Source of the DNA: Thermoguttaceae bacterium
Lineage (GTDB): Bacteria > Planctomycetota > Planctomycetia > Pirellulales > Thermoguttaceae
Assembly (NCBI GenBank): GCA_025060325.1
Contig: JANXBW010000002.1
Span: 1-64,000, forward strand
Direction of reading: 5' to 3'
DNA: 64,000 bases
A model generated the notes under the pieces. That model worked only from the letters and a program-made list of their open reading frames with translations, made no database searches and had not been told where the DNA came from. This document shows, piece after piece, positions 48,413 through 58,016 of the stretch (the stretch's first letter is position 1; each line of letters begins with the position of its first letter). The position numbers and the translations under genes were made by a program.

Positions 48413-49108
48413 ATGGCTTCCGTGTGGCTGCGGGTTCTCGATGGGCCGGATCGCGGTGCCTGCTATGAAGACCTTCCCACCCCCGTGACGGTTGGGCGAG
48501 AAGAAGGGAACCACGTGCAGCTTCGCGACGAACGAGTGAGCCGATTCCACCTCAAAATCCAGGAGGACCGGGGACGAATCATCCTGACCGATTTACAGAG
48601 CACAAACGGCACTCGCGTCAATGGAGAGACCGTGCAAATATGGCAACTTCGGCCGGGAGACATCATTCAAATTGGCCGAAGTGTGCTTCTTTTCGGTTCC
48701 CCGGAAGAAATCGCCGAAAGGCTACGTCAACTTCGGGGGGCTGCCTCGGCGGGGCGGAATCTAGCCCCGATGGCCGACGCTGACGAATGGGACAGCACCG
48801 AGATATATCGTCAACTACAGTCGGAATTCCTAGGGGCTGAGGCGGATGACTTTGCCCCGCTTCACCTTTTGCTCCCACCGGAGCTTCCGTATGGTCTTTC
48901 ACCAGGCCAGGTGGCTCAATTGGCCGAATTACTGCAATACATTCACCTGCGTTTACGATCGATTATCCGCACAGGTCGGCCAGCTGCCCACGGTGATCGC
49001 GTGACCATCGAACAGCGGCAGTGGCAGAACCTGCTTGATCTTTACGGTCAGATTGCAAGTTATCTTCGGCAGATCGGCGAGCCGGAAGACGATTCCAGCT
49101 TGCAGTAA
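48413..49108 (+). CDS. FHA-domain protein
   Basis: 231 residues from ATG 48413; the frame opens 35 codons earlier without a site, and the one used (AGGGGATGG) is modest. An N-terminal forkhead-associated domain (about 3-95) shows VTVGREEGNHVQL, ERVSRFHLKI and LQSTNGTRVNG, the Arg, Ser-Arg-x-His and Asn-Gly-Thr residues that bind phosphothreonine. The remaining 130 residues are helical and unrecognised, without a membrane segment. FHA domains read phosphorylation by Hanks-type kinases, one of which is encoded at 43.5 kb. Confidence 0.93.
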   Translation: MASVWLRVLDGPDRGACYEDLPTPVTVGREEGNHVQLRDERVSRFHLKIQEDRGRIILTDLQSTNGTRVNGETVQIWQLRPGDIIQIGRSVLLFGSPEEIAERLRQLRGAASAGRNLAPMADADEWDSTEIYRQLQSEFLGAEADDFAPLHLLLPPELPYGLSPGQVAQLAELLQYIHLRLRSIIRTGRPAAHGDRVTIEQRQWQNLLDLYGQIASYLRQIGEPEDDSSLQ

Positions 49109-49224
49109 CCGGCCCAAGATTCTTGTCCAACGGGCTTGGGCAGCGGCAGGGATGAAAACGGGGCCACCAACCGACCAGAATTTTTCGCTCACAGAAGAAG
49201 GAAGACAAGCCCGGCCGATATTTG

Positions 49225-50340
49225 TCAACAATTGGCTACCACTTGTCTTTCTTTGCCAAGCCACTGCTCGCGAACATAGGCGGTAATCACTGCCGCCGCT
49301 TCATCCAAATGAAACTGCCGGTTCACGTGTCCCTGGGTGAAAGCGACCTTGTTCATTCCGTAAACATCCGAGCTTGCTTCATCTTGGCCAAGGACATAAC
49401 CGCCTGCCTCCCGGATCACCCGGCACCCCTCCACACCATCGCGTCCCATGCCGGTCATGATAACACCCAAGATCCGCGGGCCAAAGACTCGCGCAGCACT
49501 AATCATCATGACGTCCACACTGGGTTTATGCCCGCTTACAGGATCGCCGTCGCGAATAACAACCTTGGCGGCCCCGGCAGAGCGGGTAACCTCGAGGTGT
49601 CGGCCGCCGGGAGCGATGTACACTCGGTTCGGTTGAAGGAAATCGCCGTGATCAGCCTCTTTGATCTCTAGCCGGGAAAGCGAGTTCAATCGCCAACTTA
49701 GGGCTTTTGTGAAATTCGGCGGCATGTGCTGAACGACCAGAATAGGGGGCATTGGCGGCGCAAGCTCGGAGAAAAGCCGCGCAAGTGCCGGGGGGCCACC
49801 TGTAGAGATACCAATCGCAATGACAGCTCGTGAAAGTGCCCCAGGAGCATCGAACGTTTTAGGCTTTATCACAGGCCCGCTGGCAGAAAGGGCCGCCACC
49901 CGTCGCCGATGAGCTTGGCGAATCTGGAGAATCCGGCGGATGTCAGCACCCGCTGCCAGCCGGATCTTCTGGATAAGTTCGGTGCGGAATTGGACCTCAT
50001 CTTGGACCCCAAATTCGGGTTTGGCGACATAGTCGAACGCCCCTCGCTCAAGCGCTTCGAAGGAGATGCTTGCACCCTTTTGCGTCAGGGTGCTGACCAT
50101 GACCACAGGGAGGGGAAAACGCTCCATGATGGCGTCAAGAGCACTTAGCCCATCAAGGCCGGGCATCTGGATGTCCAAGGTGACGACGTCAGGCCGAAGC
50201 TTCGGGATAAGTTCGAGAACCTCCTGGCCGTTCTTCGCCCGTCCGACCACGGTCATGCCGGGCTCTTTGTTGATATAGTCACAGAGAATGTGGCGGATAA
50301 CCGCTGAGTCGTCCGCGACAAGAACTTTGATATCTGGCAT
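49225..50340 (-). CDS. cheB: Chemotaxis-type protein-glutamate methylesterase CheB
   Basis: 371 residues from ATG 50340 (GGAG upstream); 11 extra codons upstream are less likely. Receiver domain 1-120 with acidic pocket Asp10/Asp11 and phospho-acceptor Asp56 in VTLDIQMPG, and Lys in DYVAKPE. The C-terminal methylesterase domain has its Ser in GISTGGPPAL, His in VVQHMPPNF and Asp in MTGMGRDGVEG. It removes methyl groups from, or deamidates, chemoreceptors. No cheA, cheW, cheR or receptor gene is nearby. Confidence 0.95.
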   Translation of the reverse strand: MPDIKVLVADDSAVIRHILCDYINKEPGMTVVGRAKNGQEVLELIPKLRPDVVTLDIQMPGLDGLSALDAIMERFPLPVVMVSTLTQKGASISFEALERGAFDYVAKPEFGVQDEVQFRTELIQKIRLAAGADIRRILQIRQAHRRRVAALSASGPVIKPKTFDAPGALSRAVIAIGISTGGPPALARLFSELAPPMPPILVVQHMPPNFTKALSWRLNSLSRLEIKEADHGDFLQPNRVYIAPGGRHLEVTRSAGAAKVVIRDGDPVSGHKPSVDVMMISAARVFGPRILGVIMTGMGRDGVEGCRVIREAGGYVLGQDEASSDVYGMNKVAFTQGHVNRQFHLDEAAAVITAYVREQWLGKERQVVANC

Positions 50341-51430
50341 TAGTTGGGAATCTCCACGGTTTGTTGTTGACATCCCCGACCCGCCGCAGGCGGCAAGTGG
50401 AAACCTCCGCCTCCAAGCCCCGGTCTCTTTGGCGGCCCTCCGGCTCTGGCAGGTTTAGCCCGAAGGGCTGGAACAAGACTTAGCGTTCCTTAAGCCAGCC
50501 CAGATACTTCGCCCATTTGGCCGCAATGTTCGGAAAAAAGTTGGTCCCCTCTGGAAAAAGTAGGTTACAAACGGGCTTAGCCGCGGACCCGTGCCGGTTG
50601 ATTCCCTACGAAAAGCCCTCGGCGGGTCGGAATATACAACTTCGTCAATAAGGATAGTGTCATTTCGCCGCTTATAGCTGTGACTACCAACCCCCTCCGC
50701 AAAAACCTCTTGGCTCGGTAGTGGGGGCTTAGTGTGGAAACACCGCGCTGCGGCGTTGCTCAAACGAAGGCAGCTTACTGACGCCGCCGAGAACCCGCGT
50801 CCACCGACTCGGCTCGCAGGTTGGCGAAGGCTGGCGGGGCTTAGCCCACCTTATACTAAGCCCCATTCGATTCGGGGCGGCCTTTCGCGGGCCTAGCCAG
50901 CAGGTCCATCTTGTTTCGGACGGATTCCCTCACCAATCTGTTCTTGCGCCGGCAACCGGTATGGCCTCGGTGGAACGGCGCGCTGAAGGGCCCTCCCTAC
51001 AATGAGGAGCTTGGCCGGTGTGTCCCGAACGGAGAAAAACTGCGCTACCGGAGCCCGCTTTAGGCTGGGGCTGAGACGTTCGGCTAAGCGTTTTTGCCGC
51101 CTGCCCCGAGGACTGTGAAGGCAACAAGGTGTCTCATCGCAGGGGATTTGCCCGACCGGGCGGCGAGGAGTCGTCAACTTGGTCTCTAAATAGGAGTCGA
51201 CGAGGGGTGGGGAGGAAGCAACGTCTTGCCTCTGGACCAGCGTCCGTGCTGATGCCAGCAGTTCTGGCAAGAGCGAAAAATCGGTTCTAGCATATAACTG
51301 ACTAAGATGGCAAAAGCCTAGTTACTCCTTAAGCAGGACTAGGGCTTCCACGGCTATTAGAAGTTCAAGACTAGCTCCGTTTTTGAAACAGGAAGAACGA
51401 AGTCGACAGAGGACCCTCGGGACATCCACC
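50341..51430. other. Divergent gap of about 1.1 kb, no gene seen
   Basis: Lies between the leftward cheB and the rightward dehydrogenase. A frame at 50893-51270 (leftward) has no site and a Pro/Arg-rich product. A short stem (GCCCC/GGGGC) near 50860-50880 is too weak to call. No RNA gene recognised. Confidence 0.45.
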
Positions 51431-52459
51431 ATGAACTCCCGAAAGCTTGGTGTTGCCATTGTCGGTGCAGGGCAAGTCTCTTATGCCCATGTGGCAAGTT
51501 GGCTCAAAAATCCCCATGCGCATATCGTTTGGATCGTGAGTCGCCTTTTAGAAAGCGCTCAGAAGCTGGCCCGGCATTTTAACCTGGAATGCAAAGTGGG
51601 CACGGATTACGAGGCGGTTCTTTCCGACCCCGATGTACACATTGTCAACCTTAGTGGGCCGAACCACGTCCACACGCCTCAAGCAGTAGCGGCGGCACAG
51701 GCCGGCAAGCATCTCCTTGTGGAAAAACCGATGTGCTTGTCGATGGAGGAAAATCGGCAGATACGCGATGCGGTGGCGGCCGCCGGTGTTAAATCGGTGG
51801 TCAGCTTTGTGCTCCGTTGGAACCCGTTAATACGCAATATCAAGACCTTGCTTGAAGCACAGGCCATTGGTCGGCTGTTTTATGTGGAGATTGACTATTG
51901 GCACGGACTTGCCGAATGGTGGCCGGGGTTTGAGTGGGGCCGCACATGGGCCAGTGGACGAAGCGCGATGCTGACCGGCGGCTGCCACGCTGTGGATGCT
52001 ATTCGCTACCTTGTGGGCGACGAGATTGTGGAAGTTTCCGCCTTCGCTAACAATGTCAGAGGTAAATTCGAATACCCGGCCAACGTGGTGGCCATCCTCC
52101 GCTTTGCCTCTGGAGCTATCGGGAAGACCTCGGCCCTATTTGATGCGGAGATGCCATACCAGTTCAATATCGACCTTGCGGGCACCGAAGGCACAATTCG
52201 TGACAACAGAATTTGGTCTCGTCGGTTGTTTCCGGGTCAGACGGGCTGGACGGTGATGCAGACTATCCTTCCCGATTCAGGAGCTGTGGAGCACCATCCG
52301 TTTGACGACGAGATCAACCACTTGGTCGATTGTATTTTGCAGGACCGCGAATCTCACGTCAACGTGGCGGATGCCTACAAAACGCATGAGGTTTGCCTGG
52401 CAATCGATCGCTCAATTGAGCTGGGGGGTGCGCCCGTCCGATTGCCGCTGGAAGGTTAA
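51431..52459 (+). CDS. Gfo/Idh/MocA-family oxidoreductase
   Basis: 342 residues from ATG 51431. The Rossmann N-terminus LGVAIVGAGQVSYAHVASW binds NAD(P); the family catalytic motif HLLVEKPMCLSMEE has the conserved Glu-Lys-Pro at about 97-99. The C-terminal alpha/beta domain has LTGGCHAVDAIRYLVGD, matching the G-G-H/D-x-x-D substrate-site pattern with His and Asp. These cytoplasmic enzymes oxidise or isomerise sugars, inositols and similar polyols. A UroD-family gene follows after 121 bases on the same strand; the two may be one operon. Confidence 0.93.
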   Translation: MNSRKLGVAIVGAGQVSYAHVASWLKNPHAHIVWIVSRLLESAQKLARHFNLECKVGTDYEAVLSDPDVHIVNLSGPNHVHTPQAVAAAQAGKHLLVEKPMCLSMEENRQIRDAVAAAGVKSVVSFVLRWNPLIRNIKTLLEAQAIGRLFYVEIDYWHGLAEWWPGFEWGRTWASGRSAMLTGGCHAVDAIRYLVGDEIVEVSAFANNVRGKFEYPANVVAILRFASGAIGKTSALFDAEMPYQFNIDLAGTEGTIRDNRIWSRRLFPGQTGWTVMQTILPDSGAVEHHPFDDEINHLVDCILQDRESHVNVADAYKTHEVCLAIDRSIELGGAPVRLPLEG

Positions 52460-52580
52460 AGAGTTTTCGTCAGGCATAGCTTGACCTAGAGTCCACTAGG
52501 AATAGGTTTACAAATTGGGGAACCACCCAGAGAACCAGGCGTTAGATGGCCACTTTTCCGGGCATAATCCGAGATTTCAG

Positions 52581-53690
52581 ATGACCCACGCCGAAAACGT
52601 CGGTGCCGAAGCCCTCAGTGAGCACATCTCTGCGCCCATGACACCTCGGGAGCGATGGCTCGCCCTTCTTGCTGGCAAGTCCGCCGATTGTATTCCTTGC
52701 GATTATCAGGCCACACCGGAGGTAACGGCCCGGCTGCTTCGTGAACTTAATTGCGTTGACGAAGAAGCACTTTACCTTAAATTGGGCATCGACGCTCGGC
52801 GATTCGTGGAGCCGAAGTGGAAGCTACCTCATCACCCCAATGATCCGCAGGCCGACATGTGGGGTGTGCGCTACCAGCGGGTTTCTTACGGAAGTGGCGA
52901 ATACCTGGAAGCTGTCTGGCATCCTTTGGCGGATGCTGAGACTTCTGCCGACATCGAGCGATTCCGGTGGCCGGAGCCCGAGGATTTCGACTACGACTCC
53001 GTCACCCAGGCTGTAGACAAACTGGACGACTTTCGCCCGATTCACGCCGGCCACTTCGAGCCGTTTATGATTTATTGCTTCATGCGCGGCATGGAGAGGG
53101 CATTTGAGGATCTGGTGCTTCGGCCCAAGGTGGCGGATGCCATCTTAGGACGACTTAGCGATTTTTACTTCGAACATCATCGGCGTATCTTCCATGCTGG
53201 CCGGGGACGAATTGATCTTACGTGGGTCGCCGAGGACTTGGGTGCTCAAACAGGTCCATTAATTAGCCTCGCCACTTACCGACGTTTTTTCCTACCCCAT
53301 CAAATTCGCCTGGCTGACTTGGCCCGGTCATTTGGCGTCCACGTGATGTATCATTCCGATGGATCAATTTGGCCGTTCTTACCCGATCTAATCGACAAGG
53401 TTGGGATAGAAATCCTTAATCCTATCCAGTGGCGGGCGGCTGGCATGGATCGTCGTCGGCTGGTTGAAGAATTTGGCCGTCATGTAATATTCCACGGATC
53501 GATCGACAATCAGCAGACCCTCGCTTTTGGTACCCCTGAGGATGTCCGTCGCGAGGTCGCAGAAAGCGTCGAAATTTACCGCAACGCTCGATGGATTTGC
53601 GCCCCTTGTCACAACATTCAACCCATCACGTCCACGGAAAACATCCTAGCGCTTTATGAAGCCATCCACGAATTCGGTGGCCGAGGGTAG
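52581..53690 (+). CDS. Uroporphyrinogen decarboxylase (UroD)-family protein
   Basis: 369 residues from ATG 52581; the frame opens with TTG at 52515 and another ATG follows at MTPRERW. The TIM barrel shows MTPRERWLALLAGKSAD at the N-terminus, HFEPFMIYCFMRGMERAFEDL, a strand ending MYHSDGSIWPFLPDLIDKVG, and the C-terminal PCHNIQPITSTENILALYEA. True HemE has an FAGAR-type site, absent here. The His in MYHSDG and the Cys in CAPCHN resemble the zinc site of corrinoid methyltransferases (MtaA/MtbA type). It is more likely methyltransferase-related or of unknown catabolic function than a haem enzyme. No corrinoid protein gene is adjacent. Confidence 0.87.
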   Translation: MTHAENVGAEALSEHISAPMTPRERWLALLAGKSADCIPCDYQATPEVTARLLRELNCVDEEALYLKLGIDARRFVEPKWKLPHHPNDPQADMWGVRYQRVSYGSGEYLEAVWHPLADAETSADIERFRWPEPEDFDYDSVTQAVDKLDDFRPIHAGHFEPFMIYCFMRGMERAFEDLVLRPKVADAILGRLSDFYFEHHRRIFHAGRGRIDLTWVAEDLGAQTGPLISLATYRRFFLPHQIRLADLARSFGVHVMYHSDGSIWPFLPDLIDKVGIEILNPIQWRAAGMDRRRLVEEFGRHVIFHGSIDNQQTLAFGTPEDVRREVAESVEIYRNARWICAPCHNIQPITSTENILALYEAIHEFGGRG

Positions 53691-53891
53691 GTTTGACGTC
53701 GCAGACTTCTCTATAGGCTGCTAAGGTCCACGCCCGAAGGTTCCCTGGCCGCAAGGAGGACTGTCATTCAAATCAAATCAATTCTTTTTCGCAGTCGAGG
53801 AGGTTTAGAATTTGCTAGCTGAAACATCCTGCCCGCTAAGCGACCACCCAGTCCTCAACATGAGGGAGAAAATATGAGATAGGGCGCCAGA

Positions 53892-54920
53892 GTGCAGATG
53901 GTAGAAACATTCCCGCAAGAGAAGCAACCTCCTGAGGAGCCTGAGCAGTTTCCTCCAATTTTGGATGCTTGGTACTTGACCGGTCCTACCGCCTCGGGGA
54001 AGACCGCCGTCGCGGTCGAACTTGCCCGCCGGCTGGGTGCGGAAATTATTTCCTTGGATTCGATGGCGGTTTACCGGGGAATGGACATCGGTACAGCGAA
54101 ACCCTCGCCAGAAGAGCGCCGTCTCATCCCGCATCATCTGGTCGACTGTGTGGATCCCAACGAGGAGTTCAGTGTCGCCCAATATCTGCAAAAAGCTCAT
54201 GAATTAGTCCAAGAAATCCGCGATCGGGGAAAAGTCCCGTTATTTGCCGGCGGAACACCTCTTTATTTGAAAGCCCTCTTGCGCGGTCTTTTTATCGGTC
54301 CGGCAGCGGATTGGGATCTACGACGGCAGCTTATGGCCAGGGCCGATCGCGAGGGGCCCGCCGCCCTCCACCGCGAGCTTGCTCAGGTCGATCCCACAAC
54401 AGCGGCGCGACTTCATCCACAAGATACTCGACGGATTGTCCGGGCTTTGGAAGTGTATCTGAAAACGGGTCGACCAATAAGCAAGTTGCAGCAGCAATTC
54501 AATCGAGAAAATCCGCCGGAGAAGTGCCGCGTCTTTGTGCTTCTTCGCACGCGAGAAGATCTTCGTAAGCGAATCGCTCAGCGAGTGGCTGGGATGCTCG
54601 AAAGTGGGCTTGTTGACGAAGTAAGAAAGCTCCTTAAACAATTTGGCTCGCTTAGCCGCACGGCCCGCCAGGCCGTCGGGTACCGGGAAGTATTAGCGTT
54701 TCTTGAAGGCCGATGCCGGCAGGAAGAGTTAGCGGATCTGATTGCCACCCACACTTGGCAACTTGCCCGAAGACAACTTATTTGGTTCCGAAGCTTGCGC
54801 GAGTGCCGATTTGTACCGGTAGGCCCCTTCGACGCCCCGGAGGAAATTGCCGAGCGAATCTTGGCCTTGGCGGCGGGCGATGGGCCGTCCCTGCGCGAGT
54901 CTTCCTCAAAACCTCTTTGA
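53892..54920 (+). CDS. miaA: tRNA dimethylallyltransferase
   Basis: Adds a dimethylallyl group to A37 of tRNAs reading U-starting codons. Up to 342 residues; the start is GTG 53892 or ATG 53898, neither with a good site. P-loop YLTGPTASGKTAVAVELARR at about 28-47, then IISLDSMAVYRGMDIGTAKPS, FAGGTPLYLKALLRG, DTRRIVRALEVY and the C-terminal TARQAVGYREVLAFLEG and TWQLARRQLIWFR. All are conserved MiaA motifs. mutS follows on the same strand after 315 bases. Confidence 0.96.
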   Translation: MQMVETFPQEKQPPEEPEQFPPILDAWYLTGPTASGKTAVAVELARRLGAEIISLDSMAVYRGMDIGTAKPSPEERRLIPHHLVDCVDPNEEFSVAQYLQKAHELVQEIRDRGKVPLFAGGTPLYLKALLRGLFIGPAADWDLRRQLMARADREGPAALHRELAQVDPTTAARLHPQDTRRIVRALEVYLKTGRPISKLQQQFNRENPPEKCRVFVLLRTREDLRKRIAQRVAGMLESGLVDEVRKLLKQFGSLSRTARQAVGYREVLAFLEGRCRQEELADLIATHTWQLARRQLIWFRSLRECRFVPVGPFDAPEEIAERILALAAGDGPSLRESSSKPL

Positions 54921-55235
54921 TAACTCCTGATCCAAACCGCTTCTCCGCGGGTCAGGCTGTGACCGGACTCCCCGGAGACCGGCTTTCGCCCCTTCGGCCT
55001 TGCCAGCGACAATAATAGTCCAGGCGCAAGCTCCGCTACTTCAAGCGATATAACACAGAATGTAACTAAAGCGACAATCGAAGTGATTTTTCGGTTGAAC
55101 CTTCCGTTGCAGCGGAGGCCGCTTCAATTCCTTGCACGCCGGTACGAGTGTGTCAGCGATGGCAGGTGGGATTTCCCGCTGATTAAGACCCGGCGACAGC
55201 CACGTTTCTGATCAGGTCCACCAGCATTTTCGGCA
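54921..55235. other. Gap between miaA and mutS
   Basis: 315 bases, no gene. A weak site (ATCAGG) precedes mutS. No terminator stands out, so read-through from miaA is possible. Confidence 0.4.
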
Positions 55236-57887
55236 ATGTCCGAAAACCTCACCCCCATGATGAAGCAGTACATGGAGGCAAAGCAACTTTGCCCCGATGC
55301 TCTGCTTTTGTTCCGAATGGGGGATTTTTACGAGCTTTTCTTCGAAGATGCCAAAGTGGCTGCCCGAACGCTGGGGATCGCCCTAACCAGCCGGGAGAAA
55401 GGCCCCGATGCCCCTCCAATGGCGGGTTTTCCTTATCATCAGCTTGACACTTATCTCGCCCGGCTCATTGCCGCGGGTTTCCGTGTGGCGATTTGCGAAC
55501 AGGTCGAGGACCCCCGCGAGGCCAAAGGCCTGGTTCGCCGGGAAATCACTCGCATTGTCTCCCCAGGCACGATCACGGAGGAGCTTCTTCTCGATCCGCG
55601 GCGAAGTAACTACTTAGTCGCCCTCTGGCTGGAAGATTCGGCCGGCATTGCTTGGGCAGAGCTTACCACTGGCGCCTTTTTCGCCGGGACTGTGCCGCGA
55701 AAATTTGTCGCCGAGCAACTTGCGCGACTCATGCCGGCCGAGTGCCTCCTGCCGGAGTCCATGCGGCTAAACACTGAAGAAGCGTCAAGCGTGGGAGCGG
55801 TCACGAAAAGACCCGATTGGAGCTTCAGCCTGTCGGGTGCCATTGAACGGCTGACCCAGCAATTTGGCACGGTCAACCTCGAGGGTTTCGGTTTCGACCA
55901 CAGTCGCGATGCCCCAGCCTTGCGGGCAGCAGGGGCACTTGTTGACTATCTTTGGGAAACGCAGAAGACTTCCCTTCAGCATATTGATCGGCTTCTTCCG
56001 TTTCGGCTGGGGCAGTGTTTAGAGATTGATCCGGCCTCCCGGCATAGCTTGGAAATAATTCGCACTGCCCGGGAAGGCCGCCGCGAAGGATCGCTTCTTG
56101 GGGTCCTTGACCGGTGCGTGACGCCGATGGGATCCCGGCTACTTGCGGAGTGGCTAAGTTCCCCTCTTGTGGACGTTAAGGCAATCAACGATCGGCTCGA
56201 CGCTGTCCAAGAACTTGTCAGCCATCCGCAAACCTTGCAGGCTATTCGCGATAAACTTCGGTCTGTTTGCGATATTGAGCGGTTGTTAACACGAGCGATT
56301 ACCGGCCGGGCTGGACCGCGGGATCTTCGCACGTTGGCCGAAAGTCTGCAGAGCCTCCCCGAGATCCGCGAAAGCTTAGGCAGCCGAGAGTCGTCGCGCT
56401 TACAGGCGATCACCGCGGCGATTAGCCCCTGTCCCGAGCTTGCCTCGCGTTTACTTGCAGCACTTGAGGATAATTGTCCAAGTTCGCCTCGCGAGGGTGG
56501 TTTCATCCGGGGTGGTTATTCACCCGAACTTGATGAGCTTAGAGCAATCGGCCGGGGTGGGAAGGATTGGATTGCCCGTTATCAAGCGGAAGAATCCGCG
56601 CGGACGGGAATCCCGAATTTGCGCGTCGGGTACAACAAGGTCTTTGGCTACTACATCGAAGTGACCAAGAGTTACGAGGACAAAGTCCCGGCGCATTACA
56701 TCCGCAAACAAACCATCAAGAATGCCGAGCGGTATGTGACGCCTGAACTGAAGGCTTATGAGGAAAAAGTTCTGTCTGCGGAAGAAAAATCGCGAGAACT
56801 AGAATACGAGCTTTTCCTCGAGCTTCGATCCCAGGTGGTTGAGGCTCGCCACGAGCTCAAGCAAACAGCAGCTGCTTTGGCCGAGCTGGATGTTTACGCT
56901 TCGCTTGCCGATTTGGCCATCAAGCGGCGATACTGTCGGCCGCGGCTTGTTGATGAACCCGTGCTTCACATCGTGGAGGGTAGGCACCCTGTACTGGATG
57001 CCGGGGACCTGGGCGGTCGTTTCGTGCCGAATGACACACACATTGATGAGACGGCCGGGAAAATTCTCGTCATAACCGGGCCCAACATGGCCGGCAAGAG
57101 CACATACATTCGCCAGGTGGCGCTCATTGTTTTGATGGCGCAAATTGGAAGCTTTGTGCCGGCTCAACAGGCCACGATTGGGATTGCCGACCGCATTTTT
57201 GCTCGCGTCGGTGCAAGCGACGAGCTTGCCCGCGGACAGAGCACGTTTATGGTCGAAATGCTTGAGACAGCGCGAATCCTCAACCTGGCTACGTGCCGGA
57301 GTTTGGTGATCCTTGACGAAATCGGGCGCGGAACAAGTACTTATGATGGCATCTCGCTCGCTTGGGCCATCGTGGAATATCTCCACGACCACATTGATTG
57401 CCGAACTTTGTTTGCCACGCACTATCACGAACTGACAGACCTTGCCAAGGCGTGTGAAAAGGTGCGGAACTTCAACGTAGCGGTGAGGGAGTGGGGCGAT
57501 CAGGTGGTCTTCCTCCACAAAATTGTGGAAGGAGCGGCCGATAAGAGCTACGGTATTCACGTGGCCAGGTTGGCGGGGATTCCTAAGGCGGTCATCGAAC
57601 GGGCCAAACAGTTACTCGCTCAGTTAGAAAGCGATCATCTGGACACAAAGGGCCGGCCTAAACTGGCAAGGAAGCGACGCTGGGTTGACCGCGATAGCCC
57701 CTATCAGCTCATGCTGTTCGTGCCGGCTTCCCATCCAGTGCTGGAGGCTATCCGACAGCTTGATGTCAACGCGATTACACCTTTGAAGGCACTGGAACTA
57801 ATTGCGGAGTGGAAGGCTTCGCTCCTTCGCGACCAAGACGTCGCCCGTGAGGCACTGGGCGAGCAAGTTCCATCGACAAGTTCGTAA
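55236..57887 (+). CDS. mutS: DNA mismatch repair protein MutS
   Basis: 883 residues, standard MutS length. The N-terminal mismatch-binding domain has LLFRMGDFYELFFEDA with the intercalating Phe-x-Glu pattern near 28-35. Connector, lever and clamp domains follow, with GYNKVFGYYIEVTKS near 465-480. The C-terminal ATPase has Walker A GPNMAGKST near 615-622, STFMVEMLETARI, LVILDEIGRGTSTYDG (Walker B) and FATHYHELTDLA. It recognises mismatched DNA in the cytoplasm with MutL. mutL is not in the window. The start ATG at 55236 fits the family well. Confidence 0.98.
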   Translation: MSENLTPMMKQYMEAKQLCPDALLLFRMGDFYELFFEDAKVAARTLGIALTSREKGPDAPPMAGFPYHQLDTYLARLIAAGFRVAICEQVEDPREAKGLVRREITRIVSPGTITEELLLDPRRSNYLVALWLEDSAGIAWAELTTGAFFAGTVPRKFVAEQLARLMPAECLLPESMRLNTEEASSVGAVTKRPDWSFSLSGAIERLTQQFGTVNLEGFGFDHSRDAPALRAAGALVDYLWETQKTSLQHIDRLLPFRLGQCLEIDPASRHSLEIIRTAREGRREGSLLGVLDRCVTPMGSRLLAEWLSSPLVDVKAINDRLDAVQELVSHPQTLQAIRDKLRSVCDIERLLTRAITGRAGPRDLRTLAESLQSLPEIRESLGSRESSRLQAITAAISPCPELASRLLAALEDNCPSSPREGGFIRGGYSPELDELRAIGRGGKDWIARYQAEESARTGIPNLRVGYNKVFGYYIEVTKSYEDKVPAHYIRKQTIKNAERYVTPELKAYEEKVLSAEEKSRELEYELFLELRSQVVEARHELKQTAAALAELDVYASLADLAIKRRYCRPRLVDEPVLHIVEGRHPVLDAGDLGGRFVPNDTHIDETAGKILVITGPNMAGKSTYIRQVALIVLMAQIGSFVPAQQATIGIADRIFARVGASDELARGQSTFMVEMLETARILNLATCRSLVILDEIGRGTSTYDGISLAWAIVEYLHDHIDCRTLFATHYHELTDLAKACEKVRNFNVAVREWGDQVVFLHKIVEGAADKSYGIHVARLAGIPKAVIERAKQLLAQLESDHLDTKGRPKLARKRRWVDRDSPYQLMLFVPASHPVLEAIRQLDVNAITPLKALELIAEWKASLLRDQDVAREALGEQVPSTSS

Positions 57888-58016
57888 ATGGCCAATAAAA
57901 ATGTGAGGGCCACAGGGGGTTCCGCATGGTAGCCAAAAAGGCCCAAGTGGGACGGAGCTACGGGTCACACAGCTAGTTACACATTTGTTGAAGAAGCCCA
58001 GAGAGGAATTGCCGCT

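Noticed and set aside
50893-51270. Leftward frame of 125 codons upstream of the dehydrogenase gene
   Set aside because: No start signal, no recognisable domain, and composition typical of chance frames in this DNA.
52581-53690. Assignment as HemE (haem synthesis)
   Set aside because: The HemE N-terminal FAGAR-type motif is missing, and the motifs kept are those of the wider UroD superfamily.
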